Shown: piece by piece, positions 9,337-19,441 of the stretch
Position numbering within the stretch: the first letter of the stretch is position 1
Layout: every line of letters starts with the position of its first letter
Assembly (NCBI GenBank): GCA_015680685.1
Contig: MNCI01005343.1
Coordinates: forward strand, 1-24,923
DNA: 24,923 nucleotides
Reading direction: 5' to 3'
Origin: Gnetum montanum
Lineage: Eukaryota; Streptophyta; Gnetopsida; Gnetales; Gnetaceae
Program-made: the position numbers and the translations under genes
The notes under the pieces: generated by a model
What the model saw: the letters and a program-made list of their open reading frames with translations, nothing else
Told to the model about the DNA's origin: nothing
Database searches by the model: none

Positions 9337-9789
9337 TTACCTAAAAAGCATCGCCTCTTCCTCCATTGCGGTTCTCCGTAGCAGAGAGTTATTCATGACC
9401 GACTTTCCACGGAAAACTTTGCGCCTCGGCGGCAAGCTTGCAGGCACCGGGTGCACAGCGGAAGCAGCAAGTTCCCGTGCTGCCCTCTTCTGATCTCGGA
9501 AACCGGTGTTCTGATGTTGTCCCCGGGATTTGTATTTCGTTTTTGCGGGGGTGTAGTAGTGCAGACCGAAGAAGCTGCCTGCCGAAGGAGCGTACGCGTA
9601 CTGATTTCTAGGCGACGTCACGCGGATGAGGACCGGGCTTGACTGCAAAGCAGTCGCTGAGGAACTTGATTTGGCGGACGATGCGCTGGCGGATCTCCGG
9701 AGGTTCAGTCTGGCTTTGTTTTCTAAGCCGAAACATTGGCATATGGACTGCGATGACTTGAGCAGTCTCCAAACTTTCGCCATGCCCAT
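9337..9789 (-). CDS. Plant gene, first or only exon, unidentified protein (150 aa if unspliced)
   Basis: This is the best host gene in the window. The start context is GCCATGGGC, close to the plant optimum, with a second Met two codons on. The exon is GC-rich against AT-rich flanks. The protein begins MGMAKVWRLLKSSQSICQCF, then a basic Ser/Ala-rich low-complexity part (about residues 28-50), then SSPVLIRVTSPRNQYAYAPS and GSFFGLHYYTPAKTKY (about 50-86). A charged C-terminal part follows with PPRRKVFRGKSVMNNSLLRR and MEEEAMLF. The stop is TAA at 9337-9339. The last codons overlap a good splice donor (AG|GTAATG after 9341), so the exon may continue into downstream exons (8970-9264). No transmembrane segment or known domain was recognised. 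It could be plastid- or mitochondrion-targeted, but that is weak inference. Confidence 0.6.
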   Translation of the reverse strand: MGMAKVWRLLKSSQSICQCFGLENKARLNLRRSASASSAKSSSSATALQSSPVLIRVTSPRNQYAYAPSAGSFFGLHYYTPAKTKYKSRGQHQNTGFRDQKRAARELAASAVHPVPASLPPRRKVFRGKSVMNNSLLRRTAMEEEAMLFR

Positions 9790-11474
9790 GGCTTTATTCA
9801 GCCAGGGTTTTCTGCCCCGAAAATTAAGCTCTTTTTACTCAAAATTTATCATAAAACTGTGCAATTGAAAGGTTGAAAAGCGATTAAAGTATCCGAAGAG
9901 AATTTCAAAGAATCGTAAACGCTAAACATCCATATAACTTTAGTCCTTCATGTGAAACCGCCGGAGGAGAATTGGACATAATTATACGAATATCGAAACA
10001 TTAGAATAGAACGACCTTTCGTATTTAAATTCCAGCTTCCTCATTGCCTTCGATACTAAAGAATTGCATCAGTTCTAACGTGAAAAAGAGAGGGGAGAGA
10101 GAATTTCACAGGAAGACTGACGTTTTTCTCATGGTAAGGTTTCACATGTTGTGCAGGTTTGTACAACGTTCTGCCGAATGGCCTGAATGCAGATCCCTCG
10201 GTTCCTTACCTGGCCTTAACAATATCCAGACTCAATGATGATTGTGAACAGTGGACACTATAAGCAAGGACGTAAGCAAGAACGTGTACCTGAAGGAGAA
10301 ACGTCTTATGCAAAATTGCCCTTGCTTTACTCCTATGAGTACTGAACATAGGTATTTTGTTTGAAATTACAAAACATAATCAGAAAGTTTAAATTATAAC
10401 ACCATGCAACAAGCTTCAACTTCAAAGCAACAATGAAAGTATGAAACGCACCACAAAGATGGAACATTTTCTGAAAAGCAAGTTGTCGACGATGGTTGAG
10501 GGAAGCCTAACACCATTTCTGTTAAAAGTTTGTTCCTTCCACTTTTTTTTATTGGTTTTTATTTTTACGTTTTACGGCAGCGTAATAGTTATTCCTTTGA
10601 AAATTTACCAGGAAATACAGGCGTGTCTAATATATATAAGCAATAAGAATGGATACAAATTTGAGATTTCTGAGAATTTTAAACTTCAATGCGTAATTTG
10701 ATACTCTGATTCAACGGCAATAAACACATACATCAAATTCATCAGCAAATCTAACACAGCAATGACTCCCAGCGAGGATGCAAATATTTGTTTCAAACTA
10801 TTGAATTAGTCTTTTACTTTTTAGAGAATTATAGGCATACTCCAATCATAGTTTTCGCTAAATTTACCTGAATTAAGAACTGCACTGTACGTCTTTCTGA
10901 AAACTTTATTCAAAAAAAAAAAAAGCAGTAGGATGAATTGGCATACAGGCAAACAACTTGATGATGCTTGCGATCGAGTTGAACATTTATTTCATTGTTT
11001 CAATATAGGAAGGCTTAAAGCTTCAGAAATTTAATCTTTAACGAAGAAGTTCGAAGCTACAACAAAGCATATCCACAAGCGAAAGAATATGTTTCAAACC
11101 TTTTTGATATTGACGGTATAACTTCAAAGGTTCTAATACCACAGATGCTTTTGCCAAAAGATTTCAATGGCACACGATTTAAACTGGAAACTGGAAACTG
11201 GAAATTTTTATACACTTCCAGAACAACAAACTTTGGCTAACGACTATTCAGACAATGAAACTCAACAAAAATTGCTTCAAGCGTTCAATGCGTTTGGTAC
11301 GTACCTTGACTTCTTATTTGAATCCGGCACCATTGTTCTTAGATTTCGCCTCGCAAAACGAAAAATCCTCAAAACTGTGAACCGGCTGCCAAAGTAAACG
11401 CAGCGGAAGCCTGTTATGAGGCATTACACCTAAAACGAATCCATACTCTTGAAAATTTGTTGAAAATTTGACGC
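9790..11474. other. Probable upstream and intergenic region of the 9789 gene
   Basis: No further gene is supported. A TATA-like minus-strand sequence (TTTAAATA, 10024-10031) lies about 235 bp upstream of the 9789 start codon and could be its core promoter; this is only suggestive. ORFs at 10044-10238, 10441-10701 and 11167-11397 have no recognisable motifs and low complexity. An A13 run lies at 10912-10924, and three 7-bp ctggaaa units at 11184-11204. Confidence 0.4.
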
Positions 11475-11680
11475 GTGATCTCTGGCACAGCCCCTGCAAT
11501 GAGGCGCCATAATTTGCCAGAAAAATGCGGACAAACTGATAAAAAAGATTCAGCGCTGCCGCATCTGCCCGGGCCCAGACGCAGCTCTGGTCGTCATGGC
11601 CGCTGCCGTTTCATCTTCCCTTTCGAAGACTTTGCTCACCGCACAAATTTAAAATTCGGCCGCGGCCCCGCCAAGTGATA
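11475..11680 (+). other. GC-rich island-like patch with an N-terminus-like short ORF
   Basis: This is a GC- and CpG-rich patch in AT-rich flanks. It contains GTCATGGCCGCTGCC at 11593-11607, a strong plant start context, opening MAAAVSSSLSKTLLTAQI before TAA at 11650-11652. An Ala/Ser-rich start of this type is typical of organelle-targeted plant proteins. No donor site is evident before the stop. It may be a broken first exon, a promoter-proximal CpG patch, or chance. Confidence 0.25.
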
Positions 11681-11699
11681 GCGAAATTTATGCTTTTCT

Positions 11700-12420
11700 T
11701 TGGATTTAAGCGACCATTTTTGTTCGTCGCATTATGTAGCAGACCGGCAATAATAATTAAAAATGTTGACAATGTTTTGTCCACGAAAACAAATGTTTGG
11801 TAAAATTCAATGAAACTGAACCTTTCGGCTGGAGGTGAATCATTTATGCGAGAGCACGTCAAGCTTGCGTCGATCATGCCATTTCCATTTTGTCGAGGAA
11901 TCAAGTTCTTAATTTGGTCACGTGCTGTTTTTCTATGGGTTATCTCATGGGTTGTGGCTGTCTTGGCAAGATCATGGTTATCTACCTAAATATTATAGAA
12001 ACCTGGTTTGAAGCATTCACGTTGTTAATAGCTATAATGATATTTAATTATCATGGTGTTACATATTTAGTGGCATGTTAGCCTGAGTTGGAAGCAATGA
12101 ACACAGTGGTGGATGTGGCTCTGAGCTTTCAAGCTTCTTAAGTTTATCACAACCTATGAAGGTGGACTTGTCACTTGAGAGTCCTTGTCATATGTGTTCA
12201 TGGTGATGCAAACTTGCTAGTGGGCTAAGCATTTTTCGTGTCTTAACGCCATGTCTAGTCAAGGCCAGTTGGAAAGTTCACCTCGAAGCGAAACTTGGTA
12301 ATGTTTAAAATCCCTTTTTCATGTAACGAAGAAAACATTTAGGATTGTCAAAGCCTTATGATAACTTCTTTTTTCACTATGCTTGAGAGCAACATTGGTC
12401 CCAGTCAAACAATATTGTAA
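11700..12420. other. No gene or repeat recognised
   Basis: Moderately AT-rich sequence. The ORFs at 11890-12081 (plus) and 11611-11904 (minus) show no motif, composition bias or start context that supports coding. Confidence 0.5.
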
Positions 12421-12427
12421 GTGTTCA

Positions 12428-12655
12428 TAAATGTACATGATATCTTTATGAGTCATTGCGCAATTACGTTGCTTTAAGTGGTAATGACGTTTGTCACACC
12501 TTAGTGGATGGCAACATGTATCTTCATGAGTTTCATTATTAGAAGTTTTCATGAATATACATTATATGTCATTGCCTCATTACTTTGCGTTTTAAGTGGT
12601 GATGACGATTTTCATATCCTGGTTGTTGACAACGTATATTTTTATGAGTTTCATT
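12428..12655. repeat. Diverged tandem dimer (~116 bp period)
   Basis: The two units share 'gtcattgc', 'attac/tt', 'ttaagtggt', 'aatgacg/gatgacg', 'ggcaac/gacaac', 'gtat', 'atgagtttcattat' in order. 'gtcattgc' occurs at 12452 and again at 12568. The units are clearly diverged, so this is an old duplication. Confidence 0.8.
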
Positions 12656-12750
12656 ATATTTATGATTAGCTACAAATAATGCAATGAGCCTTTATCTAAA
12701 GGCCATTTTAAGATTTGAAGGTAGGTTCATAGAATTTTTAAATTATTTTA

Positions 12751-12925
12751 ATTAGATTAGTTATATAAAGGATTATTGCTCAGGTTTTGAGAGGGTTGGT
12801 GAATGAAAAAAATCATAATCTCTTTTGAATGGCTATGCCTAGGCTCAAACCTAGGTCTTATGACTTCATAAATAAGCATATTACTATTATTCCAAGTGAT
12901 GATCTTTGATTAGGTTAGTTATATA
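12751..12925 (-). mobile_element. Probable tRNA-derived SINE with 17-bp target duplication
   Basis: ATTAGATTAGTTATATA (12751-12767) and ATTAGGTTAGTTATATA (12909-12925) are direct repeats with one mismatch, flanking 141 bp. On the minus strand the insert has a tRNA T-arm-like B box, AGGTTTGAGCCTAGG (about 12840-12854), against the consensus GGTTCGANNCC. Some 45 bp upstream is a weak A-box-like CTTGGAATAATAGTAAT (about 12878-12895). Length, flanking repeats and box order fit a short tRNA-derived SINE. No clear tail is visible, and the A box is poor. Confidence 0.45.
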
Positions 12926-13108
12926 TTTATAATATATAACTATATTTTAGCTAAGCGAATCATTTCCATTTATGAAAATTCAAAAAGGATAGTACAACCA
13001 ATATATATAATTTATAGTGACTAAGAAGCTTTAATTTCCCTTGGTGTTATGATAAAAAAAAATTGACCATGACCAATAAAGTCCTCTTTGATGAGCTAGT
13101 TAGCCTCT

Positions 13109-13804
13109 TGATGAGTGATGAAGGGTACCCCTACACCCAACCATATGAATCACGAAGCATTCACGTGCAATCTAATTGAATTTTGTGGACTCTATGTCTT
13201 TTAGTACACTAATCTACTAGGAAGTAAACCTTACCCTAACAGTCATTCATTGTCTTCCCAATTACACTTGTGAGGTACAAAGGTATGGTTAAGTGTAATC
13301 GAGGCATATGATTTTTATTATTTTATGTTTTATGTTCCTTGGTGCTTAAAGTACAAAGATGAAGTAATTTAATGACTAATTTAATTTAACTAATTAACTA
13401 ATCTCTAACTACTCCTAACATAAGCATCCGGTCCCACTTTCCATACATGTCCTAAACCCACACACCCACTGCTAGGATTATCAAGCACTACGCCACTGGG
13501 CACACCAAGCAATAACATTGTTGGGATTACCAAGTGAATATATGTTTATGCTTGAAGTGGTTGTACTTATGTGTTTAATCTATTTAGCTTAATTAATTAA
13601 CTGAAGTCTAATTTAGCTTAATTAATTGCATAATTAATGAAAACAACAAATGCATAATTAAATAATTAATCTATTCTAAGTGCTACAAGGTTTTATCAAA
13701 AGGCTTGTCTTTATTACCATTCATACTAGTGTGGTTCAGGTACAACAGTGCTTGAATAAAGATCCGTACACTTTCTTACTTTTGCTACGGGCACTTAAAG
13801 AAAT
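13109..13804 (-). repeat. E4: partial LTR split by E5
   Basis: It starts TGATGAGTGATG on the plus strand with no PBS to its left, so it is a 3' or solo LTR of a minus-strand copy. It carries the family blocks: CTTTATT near 13709, AATAAAG at 13756-13762, and 'gggattaccaag' repeats at 13470-13535. It stops at ...gggcacttaaagaaat, where the homologous E5 LTR continues as ...ggcactcagaaataattc (about 14430-14446). The remainder should lie beyond the right edge of the window, past the rest of E5. Confidence 0.87.
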
Positions 13805-14615
13805 TGATGAGCGGCGGGGTATCCCTACGCTCAACCATACGAATATGAGCGTGCACGCATGATCCGGTCAAATTCCAAAGACTACGTGCTTATGTGCCTT
13901 CACAGAACCCGAACGGGTTAGTCAATCGTTGTCTTCCCAAGCTTACTTGTATAGTGCAATTGTATGGTTAAGTAAACTTGAGGTATATGATTTTTATATA
14001 TTTTCTGATGTTTTATGTCTTGGTGCTACAAAGGGAGAAGTGAACTAATTAAGTAACTAATTTAATTTAACTAATCGACTATGGTCTAACTAGTCCTAAC
14101 ACCAGCATCCGTTGCCACTTGCTGTACACATCCTGAACAAGTGCAACACTATTGGGATTACCAAATGCTAATCGTTACTGGGTTACCAAGTGTTCCATGC
14201 ATGCTTGAAGTGGTCATGCTGAGTGTGTTTACTTGGGAGAGTTAACAAGGTGAGAGAGAGAACATTAATTAACTAGGGAAAGCATTAAATAACTGTAAAT
14301 AACATTAAATAAGCTATTTTGAATGCTGCAAGTTTTATCACAAAGTTCATCTTTATTTTTAGCCACAAGGTGTGCCCAGGTACACAATGCTCAAATAAAG
14401 ATCCGTTCACTTTATGAATTCTATTGTAGGCACTCAGAAATAATTCTAACTCTGAGGAAGGAAAACTGCAAGAGTTCGGGTAAGGGACTAAGACTAACTA
14501 TGCCAACCAAGCACACTTGCCTCTTATTTATAGGCGATGAGGCAGGTCCTAACATTGGATGCCTGATATCGCTTGGTGAGTTTCGATATTGCGGATCCGA
14601 TATTGCGGTTCATCA
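13805..14615 (-). repeat. 3' LTR of E5 (811 bp)
   Basis: The plus strand runs TGATGAGCGGCGG to GGTTCATCA. A PPT lies at its minus-strand upstream edge (14616-14624), so this is the 3' LTR of a minus-strand element. TATAAATAAGAG is on the minus strand at 14521-14532. CTTTATT is at 14351-14357 and AATAAAG at 14394-14400. U3 carries three GATATC/GATATT-CG units (14565-14608). The target duplication copy inside E4 is GAAAT (13800-13804), with its partner off-window. Confidence 0.92.
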
Positions 14616-14625
14616 TACCCCCATG
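14616..14625 (-). other. E5 polypurine tract
   Basis: The minus strand reads CATGGGGGTA directly before the LTR start TGATG, identical to the E1 PPT. Confidence 0.85.
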
Positions 14626-16484
14626 ACTGAATGAAAACTCGTCCGTGAGTTCCTTACAAAATATTGGGAAGGTATGGGATTATTGACTGAATGACAACTG
14701 ACGATGACATGGGTGATAGACTCAAAGTGCCCGGTGAACAGATTGACAAACATATTACAACATTGGTGTTCATAACCATTATGGTGAACACTTTACATAG
14801 ATGACATCCAGACCCTCATTCGACAACTTGAAGAGAAAGAGAGAAAAAAGAGAATGAGGTGCATTGCTACTGATGTTAGAAATGTGCACTCCGTTGTTTA
14901 TCCATAGCCATGTGATGAAGCGTGTTCCTTGCATAACTACTTCCGCTTCAGTCCATCCTGAGTGCTTCCTCCTATCCCAATCCATTATTCATATGGTTGC
15001 CATCTACATACACAACATAGACATGAATTAGCAAGGATAGATAAGATACAATGTAGTTGATACCTTTCCTCGATATTAAGTACCTTGGCTGGGTTGTGGA
15101 TATGGCAGATACTAGGTTAGAGGCTTTTAATTGATAACTACCCAAGGTGTTAGGGTGAGATAGGTAATAGAATGGAAAAATTTGTGACAAGGCCCCCACG
15201 ACTAAGAGTGAACCTTCGGTAGCAATAGGGTGGAAATACTGTAGGAACAAGAAAGATAAGAGAAATAACAACGGTAAAGCCAATAAAATGAATGTCATGG
15301 ATGGGGATGAAATGAGAAATGGTTGATTGTAAAGAATGTTTAAGGGAAAGAACTTAATGATTGTACCATAAAGGAATGTTAGTGGGTCCTCCCCAAAGCA
15401 GGCTCATGCCTTTTATGCCCTAACAAACCTGCAAACCAAAGAGTTCGTAGGCTCTAGAAATGACATATGGAACAATGGTTAAGAACTTACCCACAAGAAG
15501 TTATCAAAGACGAACAAGGCCTCAACCAAGATATAGACTGATCATAAAACCAACAATGAGGTGGAATATGGGAAGAAATATGGAAGGAGAGGAGAAAATG
15601 GAATGGAATCCCAAGAGCAAGGTTGTGTAAAGTCCTTTGTGTATTATATGGTTATGGTGACTGAATAGAATTCATTACAAATTCAAATTCAAACAAACCA
15701 CATTCAGTGACCTCGCATCAACACATTTGACCAACCTGTCCTCTTGAAGCAACAAGAATGCATTCATAGAGTCACCACCATTCCAAGGAGAGAAAGATAG
15801 AGAAGCAGGAAGCAAGAAAGCGCCTTAGTTAGAGGGAACCTTTAGGCATGGGTAACATGTCTTTCCAGTGCCATAACTAGTGTTTTTAGCCCATATTTCG
15901 TTATTATGTCCAAGGGGTATGCTTTGAATTCTCACTAGTTTTTTTTATGTGAGAACCACATCATGCAAAGACTTATTTAATTCATTCAACTTTTTGATGT
16001 TTGGTCAACGACGGAATGGCAAAAAACCCATGAAAAGCATCCAAGTACCTAAGAGAATAGGCAGCACAAGTGCATCGAATCCCCTTGAAGTCACATCCTT
16101 TTCAACCATTGAGTCCTTCCTTGGTTTGAAGAATACCAAGTCACCAATTCATTAATAAATTTATTTGGAAAAAGGAATAGTACATTTCCAAGACAAGGGA
16201 GATCATAGAGTTGAATGGAGGAATGGATGACGTGGACTCATTGCCTGTTTTATCAAAAGAACCATATCTTAATATCAACATTGAAAATCAAAGGTAAAAA
16301 CCTAACATTAACAATCAACACCATTATAGTACAATCCACCATCATGAGCACTTATTCTATGACAAATGAAAGTAAATCAAACAAAGAATAGTAAAAAATA
16401 TGAACGATGGTGTAAAATAGAAATAAGTAAAATTGAAAAGATGTGTAAAACAAAAATACAAAAAGAGCTAAGGGCTTAGAATGG
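14626..16484 (-). mobile_element. E5 3' untranslated region (about 1.9 kb)
   Basis: This lies between the end of integrase and the PPT. The E6 sequence 23940-24923 matches its upstream half, including the T-rich stretch after integrase (16330-16490) and a short A/T run. No open frame is conserved between E5 and E6. In Athila-type elements this position can hold an env-like gene. Here only a 108-codon minus ORF (14972-15298) with a hydrophobic start is seen, and it lacks a comparison copy in this window. Confidence 0.75.
14972..15298 (-). CDS. Small ORF with hydrophobic N-terminus in the E5 3' region (doubtful)
   Basis: 108 codons. It begins MTFILLALPLLFLLSFLFLQ, a strong hydrophobic run that could be a signal anchor. 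The rest is mixed with no recognised domain. It sits where some plant Ty3/gypsy lineages keep an env-like gene, but there is no sequence match I can support. A T/C-rich stretch can produce Leu/Phe runs by chance. Confidence 0.15.
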   Translation of the reverse strand: MTFILLALPLLFLLSFLFLQYFHPIATEGSLLVVGALSQIFPFYYLSHPNTLGSYQLKASNLVSAISTTQPRYLISRKGINYIVSYLSLLIHVYVVYVDGNHMNNGLG

Positions 16485-17650
16485 CTACCATTGGTGGCCA
16501 TCTCCCCCACGACTGAGTTGGAAGGAGGAGATCTGAAATAATGAGTAGGGTTGTCCACCAACAGAGGTAGTATTGGTACTAGCTGTTCTAGGCTCATGGA
16601 AAGGTTTGGTTTGTTGGATGTTGACCAAAAATTTCTTATCCGGGCTCTTAGGTTTGTAAATCATCATAGCCCCTGAAGGAAAAGTTGCATAAATAATATA
16701 AGGTCGTTCCCATAACATTTGAAACTTAGTGCGTTGTGGCACGTGTGTGGGGTTCCAATAAAGAACCTTATCTCCTGGTTGGTATTTAACTTTTCTAATT
16801 TTTAGGTCATGATGTTGTTTATTAAAGGCTTTGTGCAATTCATTAGATGACAAGGCGGCTAATCGATTTTCATCTAGCAAGTTAAGGTTCATCAACCGCT
16901 CTTTCTGTGCTAGATTAAGGTTAAGGTTGAGGTCACATGCCATGGATAGTGTACGGAGTTCTGCTTGAATAGGAAGCATTGGAAGTTTACCGTACACTAA
17001 CTCATAGGGAGAGTAGCCTATAGGGAGTTTCCATGTGGAGCGGTATGCTCAAAGAGCATCATTCAGTTTGATGCTCTAGTCTCGCCTATATTTGCTAATG
17101 GTTTGTGTCAATATTTTCGTAATCTCCCTATTGGTGACCTCAACTTGACCGTTCACTTGAGGATGATATGTTGTAGTCAGTTTATGCTCAACTCCCAAGA
17201 ATTGCATTAATTTTTGGAAAGTCACACCTGTAAAGTGTGTACCATTAGTAGAAATAAGTGCATGGGGCACACCAAACCTATTTACGATTTGCTGTTGAAC
17301 AAATCGTGTAGTGGTAGATGATGTATAGTCCATAACAATAGCTGCTTCTACCCACTTTGTGAAATAGTCAATAGCAACAACAATGTAGGCTTTTTCATTA
17401 GACATTGGTGTAATAGGCCCCATAAAATCAATTCCCCATATGTCGAAGGGTTCTAAAGGTTGAATCCATTATTGTGGACCCTCCATCCTAGCAATCATTC
17501 CTGCATCACGTTGGCAGTGCTCACAAGATTGGATGAAATGATGGGCATCCCAGAATAATGTAGGCCAATAATATCCTACAAGCAGGATTTTAATGGTTGT
17601 TCATCTTCCTACGTAATGATCCCCACAGGGGCCCTCATGAGCATCTTGGA
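16485..17650 (-). pseudogene. E5 integrase (broken)
   Basis: Integrase joins the cDNA ends to host DNA. On the minus strand an HHCC-type zinc-binding end (CEHC, about 17515-17525) is followed by the core: [10 protein letters not shown] (first catalytic Asp, about 17410-17440); [10 protein letters not shown] (about 17230-17260), where the usual second catalytic Asp is Thr; and [12 protein letters not shown] (about 17140-17170), holding the Glu. Then AYRST, PIGYSPYELVYGKLPMLPIQ (about 16960-17020) and a C-terminal KYQPGDKVLYW and LWERPYIIYATFPSGAMMIY block (about 16660-16800), the barrel domain of plant Ty3/gypsy integrases. Stops at about 17047 and 17472 break the frame. No chromodomain is visible. 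Confidence 0.9.
16498..16517 (-). other. E5 internal PPT-like sequence after integrase
   Basis: The minus strand reads CTCAGTCGTGGGGGAGATGG. It resembles the real PPT region CAGTCATGGGGGTATGATG found at 14616-14630 and 134-152, but lies about 1.88 kb upstream of the 3' LTR. Confidence 0.6.
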
Positions 17651-17699
17651 GAACTCATAATTGATCTACATCAGGAACACACCATTGAACCAAGCCATC

Positions 17700-18260
17700 A
17701 AGACATACCTTATAAAGGTGCTTGTTGATTTCCATGAAATATTTGGCTTGGTATAGAAACTATTGTTTCTTTTTAATGTCCAACTCTTATGGTGTTTCTT
17801 GTGTACAGAGATAGGTAAGAATGCTAATATACCAATTTATTTCTATGGTTAATTGATTATTTACTACACCTGCAAAGAGGAATTCATCATAAAAGTGATT
17901 AGAAAGTGGATATTCATCCTCTTTGTTGTCCCATCTTAACCGAGATAAATGATCAGCAACAACGTTCTCGGTACCTTTATGATCTATCATTGTAAGATCA
18001 AACTCTTGTAAGATTATGGGCCATCGTATGATGTGAGGGCTCACCATTGGTTTATTTAGTAGGAACCGAATTGCACTATGGTCTATGTGTATGCATACCT
18101 TATAGCCCAATACATAGTGCCTAAACTTATCTAGTGCAAACACCACAACCATTAACTCCTTTTCTATTGTGGTGTAGTTAAGCTGTGCACCAACAATACT
18201 TTGACTTGTGTAGTGAATGTAATAGGATTTTTTTTGGTCATCTAACTATGTGAGTACGAC
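17700..18260 (-). pseudogene. E5 RNase H (broken)
   Basis: The minus strand shows the RNase H fold motifs in order: MTDTSN (first Asp, about 18275), SQSIVGAQLNYTTIEKEL (Glu, about 18155-18210), VFALDKFRHYVLGYKV and IDHSAIRFLLNKP (Asp, about 18040-18075), then IIRWPIILQEFDLTMIDHKG and ENVVADHLSRL (last Asp, about 17940-17975). All four acidic positions are present. The enzyme removes the RNA strand during cDNA synthesis. The domain follows RT directly, as usual for Ty3/gypsy pol. It has a stop near 18247 and sits in a non-functional polyprotein. Confidence 0.9.
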
Positions 18261-19441
18261 TACTAAGGAAAAGTTGGACGTGTCAGTCATTATGTGGAAT
18301 GGTTTGGACCAATCAGGAGCTTGTAGGATGGGTGTTTCTACAAGCTTCTGCTTCAAGGTTTGGAAAACTAGTTCATATTCTCTAGTCTATTCAAAAGGTA
18401 CGTCCTTTTTCGTTAATTCAACCAATGGTTTTGCAACCTTTGAAAAGTTCTCTATGAATCTTCTATACTAGCCAGTGTGTCCAAGGAATGATCGGATGTC
18501 TTTTACTATTTTAGGTTGACGTGTGATTCCTTGGATGACTTTGATCTTTTCAGGGTCTACCTTTATCCCTGTTTGTGAAATCTTATGCCCTAATACTACA
18601 CATTCTTGGACCATTAAATGGATTTTTTCCAGTTGAGCCTTAAGTTGGTTTCAACACATTATTTCAATACCTGTTGTTGTCGGTCCAATGCTTGTTCAAA
18701 TTTTTCTTTGTAGGTGGTGAAATCGTCCATGAAGACCTCTACACCATTCCCTATTTACTGCTGAAAGATACTTAGAACCAAACGTTGAAACATTGCAAGA
18801 GCATTGCAAAAGCCAAATGACATCTGTTTGTATGCAAATGTCTCTCAAGGACTTGGGAATGTGGTCTTGGCTTGGTCTTATGGTGCTATTTGGATTTGGT
18901 TGTATCCACTGTATCAATCCAGAAAACTATAGTAGCGATGCCCTGCAATGGTGTCTAAGACTTGGTCAATGAATGGTAATGGAAAGTGGTCTTTGAATGT
19001 TGCCATGTTCAGTAGCCTAAAGTCTATACACAGCCTCCATTTACCTCCCTTTTTGGGCACAATGACTAAGGGACTAACCTATTCACTATCAACAATGGAG
19101 TAGATGAACCTAGCTTTTAGAAGTTGTTCAATTTCTTCTTTAACTACTTGCTTCAGCTTCAGGTTCAATCGTCTCTGCGATTGTTGTTGAGGGTTCATGG
19201 AGGGCTCAGTGTAAATCCTATGTTGGCATATCCTAGGGTTTGTTCTAGTTAATTTGGAATATGGCCAAGCAAAGGCTTTCGACCATTTGTTCACCATTTT
19301 CAGCAGTCTCTCTTTTTGTTGAGGAGTGAGCTTAGCATTAATAATTACCAGTTTTCCATTTTTGAGAAATGTATTCTCCATACCGATGGGAAATGGTTTT
19401 AACTCAAGGGGCTCTTGCTTAAAGTTGTCACGGATTTCCAT
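18260..19441 (-). pseudogene. E5 reverse transcriptase (broken)
   Basis: The domain begins LELKPFPIGMENTFLKNG (about 19400) and continues with RTNPRICQHRIYTEPSMNPQ. It then has VPKKGGKWRLCIDFRLLN (about 19025-19080), FPLPFIDQVLD and YYSFLD (first catalytic Asp, about 18925), MSFGFCNALAMFQRL (about 18780-18825) and FMDDF at about 18728. FMDDF is the YXDD box with Phe, and both Asp are kept. A thumb/connection block follows with GHKISQTGIKVDPEKI and FLGHTG, YRRFIENFSK (about 18440-18600). At least six in-frame stops are visible, several of them TAG or TGA at Gln or Arg/Gly positions, so it is dead. It copies the element RNA into DNA in the particle. Confidence 0.92.

Noticed and set aside
10130-10165. 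Donor/acceptor pair around 10136 and 10158 on the plus strand
   Set aside because: The implied intron of about 20 bp is too short to be spliced.
18250-18471. Plus-strand 73-codon ORF
   Set aside because: Antisense to the E5 RT connection region, which has clear RT motifs on the minus strand.
18696-18917. Minus-strand 73-codon ORF in RT
   Set aside because: Out of frame with the RT motifs (FLD, FMDDF) over the same bases.
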